DNA from: an uncultured Phenylobacterium sp. | GTDB taxonomy: Bacteria > Pseudomonadota > Alphaproteobacteria > Caulobacterales > Caulobacteraceae | Direction of reading: 5' to 3' | NCBI GenBank assembly: GCA_945952175.1 | Contig: CAMFHW010000007.1 | Location: 1 to 21,822 of the forward strand | DNA length: 21,822 nt | In this document: piece after piece, positions 7,126-13,182 of the stretch | Position numbering within the stretch: the first letter of the stretch is position 1 | Layout: every line of letters begins with the position of its first letter | The notes under the pieces: generated by a model | Databases searched by the model: none | What the model was told of the DNA's origin: nothing | Seen by the model: the letters and a program-made list of their open reading frames with translations, nothing else | Position numbers and translations under genes: made by a program

Positions 7126-8183
7126 CCCCCTGCGAAGTCTCCTGGTTCAGCGCGCTCTGCGACGACGACTACGAGTTCCTGGGCAAGCCCGATCCCAACC
7201 TAGCCTCGAGCTGGGAGCATTGCCGCAACATCGCGCTGACGGCCGAGGCCGGCGGGTTCGACAACCTGCTGCTGCCGTCGGGCTATGCGCTGGGCATCGA
7301 TTCCGTGGCGTTCGGCGCGGCGATCGCCCCGCTGCTGAAGCGGATGAAGCTGCTGCTGGCCGTGCGCTGCGGCGAGATGTGGCCGCCGCAACTGGCGCGC
7401 CAGATCGCCACCCTCGACCAGATGCTGGGCGGCCGGCTGACGGTCAACATCATCTCGTCGGACCTGCCCGGTGAGACGCTGGCCTCGGCGCCGCGCTACC
7501 AGCGCACGCTGGAATACATGGAACTGCTGAACCAGCTGCTCAGCGGCCAGGCGGTCGACTACCAGGGCGAATTCTACAAGCTGAAGCTCGACGCCCCGCG
7601 CATCTCCAAGACCCTGAAGCGTCGGGTGCCGCTCTATTTCGGCGGCCTGTCCGAGGACGCCCGCGAGGCCGCCGCGAAGGGCTGCGACGTCTACCTGATG
7701 TGGCCCGACACCATGAGCGCGGTGAAGGAGATCGTCGACGACATGACGGCGCGCGCCGCCAAGCACGGCCGCACCCTGAGGTTCGGCTACCGCGTCCACG
7801 TGGTGGTGCGCGAGACCGAGGCCGAGGCGCGCGACGCGGCCAGCCGGCTGCTGTCCAAGCTGGACGACGCCGAGGGCGAGGCGATCCGCGCCAAGTCGCT
7901 GGACAGCGCCTCCTACGGCGTGCGTCGCCAGGCGGAGCTACGCGCCGGCGCGGGCCACGACGGCTATGCCGAGGACAACCTCTGGACCGGCATCGGCCGG
8001 GCGCGGTCGGGCTGCGGCGCGGCCATCGTCGGCGACCCGGACCAGGTGCTGGCCAAGCTGAACGCCTATCGCGCGATGGGCATGGAGGCCTTCATTCTGT
8101 CCGGCTATCCTCACGCCGCCGAGGCCGACCTGTTCGCCCGCCACGTCCTGCCGAAGCTGGACCACGGGCCGCTCTCGGTCTGA
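7122..8183 (+). CDS. SsuD-like FMNH2-dependent monooxygenase (luciferase-like family)
   Basis: A 353-residue enzyme of the bacterial luciferase-like superfamily. Similarity to E. coli alkanesulfonate monooxygenase SsuD runs along most of the protein, for example RFGYRVHVVVRET, NLWTGIGRARSGCGAAIVG and ILSGYPH. From my memory of SsuD, Arg226, His228, Arg297 and Tyr331 line its active site; here Arg224, His226, Arg295 and Tyr329 hold the same places with a constant offset of two. The SsuD Cys54 region reads LPSGYALGID here, so that cysteine is missing. Such enzymes use reduced flavin from a partner reductase and O2 to split a C-S bond, giving sulfite and an aldehyde. No flavin reductase is in the window. 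The start overlaps the aldo/keto reductase stop by 4 bp. Substrate may be an alkanesulfonate or a sulfosugar. Confidence 0.88.
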   Translation: MTPCEVSWFSALCDDDYEFLGKPDPNLASSWEHCRNIALTAEAGGFDNLLLPSGYALGIDSVAFGAAIAPLLKRMKLLLAVRCGEMWPPQLARQIATLDQMLGGRLTVNIISSDLPGETLASAPRYQRTLEYMELLNQLLSGQAVDYQGEFYKLKLDAPRISKTLKRRVPLYFGGLSEDAREAAAKGCDVYLMWPDTMSAVKEIVDDMTARAAKHGRTLRFGYRVHVVVRETEAEARDAASRLLSKLDDAEGEAIRAKSLDSASYGVRRQAELRAGAGHDGYAEDNLWTGIGRARSGCGAAIVGDPDQVLAKLNAYRAMGMEAFILSGYPHAAEADLFARHVLPKLDHGPLSV

Positions 8184-9407
8184 TCAGTAGCGCAGGAAGG
8201 CCGCGCGCTCCTCGACCCAGGCGGCTTCGTCGGGTCGGGTGAGCGCGTCGAGATCGCCCGGCGTCGCGGCCGGGTCGTCCACCCATTCGCGGAGGGCCGG
8301 GCCGCCGTTAATCACGTCGATGGCGAGCTTGCCGACCTCGTACTCGTAGGCGAAGTCGCGCCACAGGTCGTAGTCGCGATAGAGTCGGCGGATCGCCTTG
8401 AAGGCCAGGGCCTGGAGCCGCCAGGGCTGGAAGGCGGCGTGGTCGTAGCTCGGATCCTCGGTGTGGATCTGCACCCCGGCGCAGAGCTTGGCGCCGTGCT
8501 TGTTGGGGACGCCGATGTCCTTGTCCGGGGTCGGCTGGAACCAGCAGTCGCGCAGACGGCAGCCGGCCAGCCATTGGGGCGCGAGCGCCTGCATCTCACT
8601 GATCACCGCCCGGGCGTCGATGTCCGGCGCGCCGAACAGCTCCAGCGGCCGGGTGGTGCCGCGGCCCTCCGACAGGGTCGTGCCCTCCAGCATCACCGTG
8701 CCGGCATAGGCGCGGGCCATGTAGGGGTTTTGGGCGTTCGGGCTGGGATTGACCCAGGCGCGCTCGCCGAGCGGCCAGCCGAAGCCGGGGCCGGTCTCGG
8801 GTTTCCAGGCCTCCATCTCGATCACCCGATATTCGACGTCGAGCTTCAGGGTCTTGATGAACCAGTCGCCGAGTTCGCCGAGCGTCAGGCCATGGCGCAT
8901 GGGCAGCGGGCCGGCGCCCACGAAGCTCTCCCAGCCCGGCCGCAGGCGCAGGCCCTCGACGGGACGGCCGATCGGATTGGGGCGATCCAGCACCCAGACC
9001 GCCTTGCCGTGCTTCGCAGCCGCCTCCAGCACGTACCGAAGGGTGGTGATGAAGGTGTAGATGCGGCAGCCGAGGTCTTGCAGGTCGAACAGCAGGACGT
9101 CGAAGCTGTCCATCATGGCGTCGGTGGGCGCGCGGACCTGGCCGTAGAGGCTGAAGACCGGGATGCTGTGGGCCGGATCGAAATAGTCCGGCGTCTCGAT
9201 CATGTTGTCCTGCTTCTCGCCGCGCAGGCCGTGCTGCGGCCCGAAGGCGGCGGAGAGCTGGATGTCGCCGAGCGCCGAGAGCGCATCGAGCGAATGGGTC
9301 AGATCGGCGGTGACCGAGGCCGGATGGCCGAGCAACGCGACGCGGCGGCCCTTCAGCGGCGCACGCAGGGCCGGATCGGCGAGGAGACGTTCGAGACCGA
9401 GTTTCAT
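8184..9407 (-). CDS. DUF1343 / NamZ-type exo-beta-N-acetylmuramidase (GH171)
   Basis: A 407-residue protein of the DUF1343 (YbbC/NamZ) family. Blocks typical of the family are RRVALLGHPASVT at about 21-33, FGPQHGLRGEKQD, DLQDLGCRIYTF, LDRPNPIG and NPYMARAYAGTVMLEGT. NamZ enzymes release MurNAc from the non-reducing end of peptidoglycan fragments. Unlike Bacillus and Bacteroidetes members, this one begins MKLGLERLLADPALR with no signal peptide, so it probably acts in the cytoplasm. Its ATG overlaps the stop of the DOMON-like gene (ATGA), and anmK is just upstream, which fits a MurNAc recycling operon. Its stop codon abuts that of the convergent monooxygenase gene with no bases between. The family call is firm; the substrate is inferred from the family and the context. 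Confidence 0.88.
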   Translation of the reverse strand: MKLGLERLLADPALRAPLKGRRVALLGHPASVTADLTHSLDALSALGDIQLSAAFGPQHGLRGEKQDNMIETPDYFDPAHSIPVFSLYGQVRAPTDAMMDSFDVLLFDLQDLGCRIYTFITTLRYVLEAAAKHGKAVWVLDRPNPIGRPVEGLRLRPGWESFVGAGPLPMRHGLTLGELGDWFIKTLKLDVEYRVIEMEAWKPETGPGFGWPLGERAWVNPSPNAQNPYMARAYAGTVMLEGTTLSEGRGTTRPLELFGAPDIDARAVISEMQALAPQWLAGCRLRDCWFQPTPDKDIGVPNKHGAKLCAGVQIHTEDPSYDHAAFQPWRLQALAFKAIRRLYRDYDLWRDFAYEYEVGKLAIDVINGGPALREWVDDPAATPGDLDALTRPDEAAWVEERAAFLRY

Positions 9408-9928
9408 GCGGGTTCCGGGACGACGAGGGTGAAGCCGCCGGGATTGTGGAAGTCCGGGACGTCACGCGGATGGCTGAGCGCCCAATAGGACTTGGCGCCC
9501 GACTTGTCTTCGATCACGGCGGTCAGGCCGACGCGCCAGTCGCCGGGCAGGTCGAGATCGATGGTGGCCGACAGCTCCAAGCGCCGCTCGCGGTTGCGGG
9601 TCACCACCAGGGGCGGCCGGACGGCCTCGGCGGGCCGCATGCCCTGGCGCTCGGCGTCGAAGGCGTAGGCGGCCCATTCCGTCGACGGCGACAGGTTCAG
9701 CTCGACATAGGCGGAGCCCTCCTGCGGCATCAGGAAAGCCTCGAAGCAGGTGCGCTTCCAGAGCTCGTCGGTGCGCGCCGGCGTCGCGGCCGGCGGCAGG
9801 TCGAGGCCCTCGATGTCACCCTTGGCCACGTAGCGCAGGACCAGCCGGCGGGCCGTGCGCCGGACCTCGACCTCGATGGCGCGCAGCCAGGGGGTCGGTG
9901 TGGTCGGGTGCGGGACGAGCTCGATCAC
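9404..9928 (-). CDS. DOMON-like domain protein of unknown function
   Basis: A 174-residue soluble protein with no signal peptide or membrane segment. The sequence (AIEVEVRR, LVLRYVAKGDIEGLDLP, ELWKRTCFEAFL, AYVELNLSPSTEWAAYAF, RLELSATIDL, YWALSHP, DFHNP) resembles the DOMON-like proteins found in alphaproteobacteria and labelled murB-like in domain collections. DOMON folds are beta-sandwiches that bind sugars or haem. The frame is open far upstream inside anmK, but the credible start is the GTG at 9928, which overlaps the anmK stop as GTGA. The stop at 9404-9406 overlaps the NamZ-like start as ATGA. Being locked between anmK and a NamZ-family gene suggests that it binds or handles an amino-sugar intermediate. 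No catalytic motif is visible. Confidence 0.8.
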   Translation of the reverse strand: MIELVPHPTTPTPWLRAIEVEVRRTARRLVLRYVAKGDIEGLDLPPAATPARTDELWKRTCFEAFLMPQEGSAYVELNLSPSTEWAAYAFDAERQGMRPAEAVRPPLVVTRNRERRLELSATIDLDLPGDWRVGLTAVIEDKSGAKSYWALSHPRDVPDFHNPGGFTLVVPEPA

Positions 9929-11043
9929 ATCAGGCTCATGGGATGGGCGATGCGGCCGCCGGTCATGGGCTCGGCCACGCCGGTCGTGGTTGGGTAGGTG
10001 TAGGGCAGATCCCGGGCGCGCCGGGCGGCGACATAGGCCATGGCCTCGGCCTCGATCGCGTCGCCGCGCCAGCCATGATCCTCGGCCGTGCGCACCGGCA
10101 TCGGCAGGCGCTCGGCGAAGGCCTTCATGAGCTGCGGGTTGCGCCGGCCGCCGCCGCAGACGATCACCTCGGTGGGCGTGGCGCCGGCCAGTTCGAACCC
10201 GCGCTTCACGCCCTCGGCGGTGAAGGCCACCAGGGTCGCGGCCGCGTCGTCCAGGCTGAGCCCCTCCAGCCTGGAGAGCGGGAAGTCGTAGCGATCGAGC
10301 GACTTCGGCGCGGCGGCCTCGAAATAGGGATGGGCCAGGAGGGCCGCGAGCACGCCATCGTCCACGCGCCCGGCCGCGGCGTGGCGGCCGCCGTCGTCGA
10401 AGCGTCCGACGCCACGCTGCTGCATGAGCAGGTCGATCATGCCGTTGCCCGGCCCGGTGTCGAAGGCGACGAAGGCGTCCTCGTCGGACCACAGGGTCAG
10501 GTTCGCCACGCCGCCGACGTTCAGCACGCCCAGGGGCGCCTTCAGCCCCGAATAGCGGGCGCGGGCCAGGTGGTAGATCGAGGCGATCGGCGCCCCCTCC
10601 CCGCCCGCCGCCACGTCGGCCGCACGCAGATCGAAGACGACCGGGACCCCGGTGGCGGTCGCCAGCCATTCGCCGTCCCCGAGTTGCACGGTTCGCCCCA
10701 GGCGGCCGGGTTGCGGCCGCTCGTGTAGGACCGTCTGGCCGTGCATGCCGATCAGGTCGATCTGGTCCCAGGTCAGGTGGTGCGCCGCCAGGAATTCCCA
10801 TCCCGCTTCGAGGTGCTCGCGGGCCACGGCGCTGGATGCTTCGCGGAAGATCGCCGGCTCAGGCTCGCCGCGCGGCCAGGCCAGCGCGGTCTCGGTCGCC
10901 TTCAGCAGGAGGTCGCGCAGCGGGTCCTCCAGCTTGCGCTCCCCGGCCGGGCCGAAGGCCTGGATCTGCTCTCCGTCGGTCTCGAGGATGGCCATGTCGC
11001 AGGCGTCCAGCGAGGTCCCGGTCATGAAGCCCAGCACGCGCAT
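9925..11043 (-). CDS. anmK: Anhydro-N-acetylmuramic acid kinase
   Basis: A 372-residue cytoplasmic kinase, the usual family length. AnmK opens the 1,6-anhydro ring of anhMurNAc with ATP and yields MurNAc-6-phosphate, which returns cell-wall sugar to metabolism. Motifs in order: GFMTGTSLDACD at 5-16 (phosphate binding), GMHGQTVLH at 99-107, FDLRAADVAAGGEGAP at 137-152 with Asp143 at the place of the catalytic base, NVGGVANLT at 175-183, FDTGPGN at 194-200 and a late CGGGRRNP. The ATG at 11043 has AAGG close upstream. It is the first gene of the operon, followed by the DOMON-like and NamZ-like genes with 4-bp overlaps. It is divergent from tyrS, whose predicted -35 box lies only 5 bp from this start codon, so the anmK promoter must lie inside the tyrS leader. 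Confidence 0.95.
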   Translation of the reverse strand: MRVLGFMTGTSLDACDMAILETDGEQIQAFGPAGERKLEDPLRDLLLKATETALAWPRGEPEPAIFREASSAVAREHLEAGWEFLAAHHLTWDQIDLIGMHGQTVLHERPQPGRLGRTVQLGDGEWLATATGVPVVFDLRAADVAAGGEGAPIASIYHLARARYSGLKAPLGVLNVGGVANLTLWSDEDAFVAFDTGPGNGMIDLLMQQRGVGRFDDGGRHAAAGRVDDGVLAALLAHPYFEAAAPKSLDRYDFPLSRLEGLSLDDAAATLVAFTAEGVKRGFELAGATPTEVIVCGGGRRNPQLMKAFAERLPMPVRTAEDHGWRGDAIEAEAMAYVAARRARDLPYTYPTTTGVAEPMTGGRIAHPMSLM

Positions 11044-11048
11044 GCGCC

Positions 11049-11078
11049 TTGACTGCCATGCGTCGCGGCGGGTAGCTA
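11049..11078 (+). promoter_or_regulatory. Predicted tyrS leader promoter
   Basis: TTGACT at 11049-11054, an 18-nt spacer and TAGCTA at 11073-11078 match a housekeeping promoter well. The expected start site, 6-7 nt past the -10 box, falls on or next to the A of the leader-peptide ATG at 11085, so the message may be leaderless, which is common in Caulobacter. TAGCTA is palindromic and could also serve the divergent anmK gene. Confidence 0.5.
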
Positions 11079-11084
11079 GCCGCC

Positions 11085-11132
11085 ATGATCGCTCGCGCCA
11101 CCCGCACCGGTCGCTACTACCGCCTGTCCTAG
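11085..11132 (+). CDS. Putative tyrS leader peptide with tandem Tyr codons
   Basis: A 15-codon ORF encodes MIARATRTGRYYRLS and ends with TAG at 11130-11132. It is the only ORF of note in the 217 nt between the predicted promoter and tyrS. Codons 11 and 12 are both TAC (11115-11120). Directly after them begins a perfect hairpin whose three-base loop, CTA, holds the first two bases of the TAG stop, as the stop of trpL lies between segments 1 and 2. A ribosome waiting for Tyr-tRNA at these codons would cover the 5' arm of that hairpin. No strong Shine-Dalgarno sequence is present, but the predicted start site makes a leaderless ATG plausible. Tyr is rare in such GC-rich sequence, so a tandem pair directly ahead of a tyrosyl-tRNA synthetase gene is suggestive. 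Translation is not shown. Confidence 0.55.
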   Translation: MIARATRTGRYYRLS

Positions 11133-11175
11133 ACAGGCGCGGACGATCCCTTGCGCCACCTCACCCGGTCGGCGC
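11121..11175 (+). promoter_or_regulatory. Candidate four-segment attenuator of tyrS
   Basis: Segment 1 (CGCCTGTC, 11121-11128) pairs perfectly with segment 2 (GACAGGCG, 11132-11139) around a CTA loop. Segment 2 can instead pair through GGCGC (11136-11140) with GCGCC (11153-11157) of segment 3. Segment 3 (GCGCCACC, 11153-11160) can pair with segment 4 (GGTCGGCGC, 11167-11175) over 8 bp with one bulged C. The 1:2, 2:3 and 3:4 stems exclude each other as in the trp attenuator. Stalling at the Tyr codons should favour 2:3. No T-run follows segment 4; the downstream RNA is C-rich, so termination may depend on Rho. Confidence 0.45.
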
Positions 11176-11200
11176 CCTCTCCCGCGAAAACGGAAAAGTC

Positions 11201-11230
11201 GGTCTCCGGCCCCAAGCCCCGCCGGAGCCC
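11201..11230 (+). promoter_or_regulatory. Strong hairpin in the tyrS leader
   Basis: CTCCGGC (11204-11210) and GCCGGAG (11221-11227) form a perfect 7-bp stem, extended by GG/CC beyond one mismatch, around a 10-nt loop. Only CCCTTC follows, so it is a poor intrinsic terminator. Its 3' arm contains the GGAG that would serve the upstream in-frame ATG at 11236. Confidence 0.35.
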
Positions 11231-11301
11231 TTCAGATGTCCCTCGAAATGCAAGACGAGCGCGTGCTAGAGCCGCACGCTCCGATCCAGAGTTTGCGAAC
11301 C

Positions 11302-12561
11302 ATGTCCGTCGATCAGGCCTTCAAGTCCGAGTTCCTGCGCACCATGCAGGCGCGCGGCTACATCCATTCGATCACCCACCCGACCGAGCTCGACGAGGCC
11401 TGCGCGGGCGGGATCGTGACCGCCTACATCGGTTTCGACGCCACGGCGGCGAGCCTGCACGTCGGCAGCCTGATCCAGATCATGATGCTGCGCCGGTTCC
11501 AGCAGGCGGGCCACAAGCCGATCGTGCTGATGGGCGGCGGGACCACCAAGGTGGGCGATCCGACCGACAAGGACCAGTCGCGCCCGCTGCTGACCGAGGA
11601 AAAGATCCGCGAGAACATCGCCTCGATCAAAAGCGTGTTCGCCAAGTTCCTGACCTTCGGCGACGGGCCGACCGACGCGGTGATGGTCGACAATGACGAG
11701 TGGCTGTCGAAATACGGCTACGTCCAGTTCCTGCGCGACTTCGGGGTCCACTTCACGGTCAACCGGATGCTGGCCTTCGACAGCGTCAAGGAGCGGCTGA
11801 ACCGCGAGCAGCCGATGACCTTCCTCGAGTTCAACTACATGCTGATGCAGTCGGTGGACTTCCTGGAGCTGGAGCGCAGTCACGGCTGCCTGTTGCAGAT
11901 GGGCGGGTCCGACCAGTGGGGCAACATCCTGAACGGGGTGGAGCTGATCCGCCGCGTCGACCAGAAGCCGGCCTTCGGCCTCACCACCCCCCTGCTCTCC
12001 ACCGCGTCCGGCCAGAAGATGGGCAAGACGATGGGCGGGGCCGTGTGGCTGAACGCCGACATGCGCAGTCCCTACGACTACTGGCAGTTCTGGCGGAACA
12101 CCGAGGACGCCGACGTGGGCCGCTTCCTGAAGCTGTTCACCGACCTGCCGCTCGATGAGGTCGCCAAGCTGGAGGCGATGGAGGGCGCGCAGATCAACGA
12201 CGCCAAGAAGGTGCTGGCCAACGAGGCGACGCGGATGCTGCACGGCCAGGCCGCGGCGGATGCGGCCGCCGAGGCGGCGCGCGTGGCCTTCGAGGTCGGC
12301 TCGGTGTCCGGCGACATGCCGACCCACGAGGTGCCGGCCGCCGAGCTGGAGGCCGGGATCGTGCTGGCGGCCCTGGCGGCCGACGCGGGCCTGGCCGGCT
12401 CGCGCGGCGAGGCGCGGCGCTTGGCCCAGGGCGGCGGCCTGCGGGTCAATGACGAGGCCTGGACCGACGCCAACCGCGCCGTCTCGAACGCCGACCTGGC
12501 CGACGGGGTGGTGAAGCTGGCCGCGGGCAAGAAGAAGATCGTTCTGATCAAGCCGGTCTGA
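11302..12561 (+). CDS. tyrS: Tyrosyl-tRNA synthetase
   Basis: A 419-residue class I synthetase that charges tRNA-Tyr. HVGS at 53-56 is the HIGH-type motif, GGSDQWGN at 201-208 is the tyrosine-site block, and KMGKT at 239-243 replaces KMSKS. A C-terminal S4 RNA-binding domain spans about 355-410. An in-frame ATG at 11236 would add 22 residues. I prefer 11302 because the added stretch uses codons rare here (CTA, CGA, AGT, TTG, CAA) and contains a hairpin (GCGTGC/GCACGC, 11261-11279), while the protein from 11302 has the usual length; its ribosome site is nevertheless weak. The 217-nt leader carries a possible Tyr-codon attenuator. The bcp gene follows after 11 nt and is probably co-transcribed. 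Confidence 0.96.
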   Translation: MSVDQAFKSEFLRTMQARGYIHSITHPTELDEACAGGIVTAYIGFDATAASLHVGSLIQIMMLRRFQQAGHKPIVLMGGGTTKVGDPTDKDQSRPLLTEEKIRENIASIKSVFAKFLTFGDGPTDAVMVDNDEWLSKYGYVQFLRDFGVHFTVNRMLAFDSVKERLNREQPMTFLEFNYMLMQSVDFLELERSHGCLLQMGGSDQWGNILNGVELIRRVDQKPAFGLTTPLLSTASGQKMGKTMGGAVWLNADMRSPYDYWQFWRNTEDADVGRFLKLFTDLPLDEVAKLEAMEGAQINDAKKVLANEATRMLHGQAAADAAAEAARVAFEVGSVSGDMPTHEVPAAELEAGIVLAALAADAGLAGSRGEARRLAQGGGLRVNDEAWTDANRAVSNADLADGVVKLAAGKKKIVLIKPV

Positions 12562-12572
12562 GGAGACGACGG

Positions 12573-13037
12573 ATGAGCGAGATCGCCGAGGGCGCGGTTG
12601 CGCCGGACTTCGAGATGGCGGGGCCGAGCGGGCCGATCCGCCTCGCCGACTTCAGGGGCAAGCCGCTGGTGCTCTACTTCTATCCGAAGGACGACACGCC
12701 GGGCTGCACCACCGAGAACCAGGAGTTCACCGCGCTCGCCGGCGACTTCGCCAAGGCGGGCGTGGGCCTGGTCGGCGCGTCGAAGGACACGGTCGCCAAG
12801 CACGCCAAGTTCGCCGCCAAGTACGACCTGAAGGTTCCGCTAGGCTCCGATCCCGAGGGCCAGGTCATCGAGGCCTACGGCTCCTGGGTCGAAAAGACCC
12901 TCTATGGCCGCCAGTACATGGGCATCGACCGGTCGACCTTCCTGATCGACAAGACCGGGAAGATCGCGCGCATCTGGCGCAAGGTGAAGGTGAAGGGCCA
13001 CGCCGCCGAGGTGCTGGCCGCCGCCAAGGCGCTCTGA
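12573..13037 (+). CDS. bcp: Peroxiredoxin, BCP/PrxQ family
   Basis: A 154-residue cytoplasmic thiol peroxidase that reduces hydrogen and organic peroxides. The fold starts with VAPDFEMAGPSG and reaches the active site FYPKDDTPGCTTEN, with the peroxidatic Cys45 and conserved Pro/Thr around it. E. coli BCP has a second Cys five residues later; here that position is Gln50, and there is no other Cys in the protein. It must therefore work as a 1-Cys enzyme and be reduced by an external thiol. GGAG lies 8 nt before the ATG. It follows tyrS by 11 nt, so both are likely on one transcript. No T-rich terminator is seen behind it. Confidence 0.93.
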   Translation: MSEIAEGAVAPDFEMAGPSGPIRLADFRGKPLVLYFYPKDDTPGCTTENQEFTALAGDFAKAGVGLVGASKDTVAKHAKFAAKYDLKVPLGSDPEGQVIEAYGSWVEKTLYGRQYMGIDRSTFLIDKTGKIARIWRKVKVKGHAAEVLAAAKAL

Positions 13038-13121
13038 ACCTTCGCGTTCATAGATCGTTAACCACGAAGCGCGAGATTGCGGGCTGCGTCCGCGCATCAC
13101 ACCTTCCGGGTGCGAAGGGTC

Positions 13122-13150
13122 TTGCGCGCGCTCCCAATCTCATCGCATAT
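13122..13150 (+). promoter_or_regulatory. Candidate promoter for the M23 peptidase-bactofilin pair
   Basis: TTGCGC at 13122-13127, a 17-nt spacer and GCATAT at 13145-13150 resemble a housekeeping promoter. It would start transcription about 26 nt before the peptidase ATG, in the 145-bp gap behind bcp. Pattern match only. Confidence 0.35.
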
Positions 13151-13182
13151 CGCCGCGGGCTGTAATTTCCGATGCGGTGAGA

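Noticed and set aside
9929..10801. Long upstream extension of the DOMON-like reading frame
   Set aside because: It lies inside anmK in another frame; similarity to DOMON-like proteins begins only at the GTG at 9928.
11236..11301. 22-residue extension of TyrRS from the ATG at 11236
   Set aside because: It has a possible ribosome site, but rare codons, a hairpin and the usual family length favour 11302; kept as an alternative.
13099..13121. Inverted repeat behind bcp (ACCTTC/GAAGGGT) as a terminator
   Set aside because: Imperfect pairing and no T-run.
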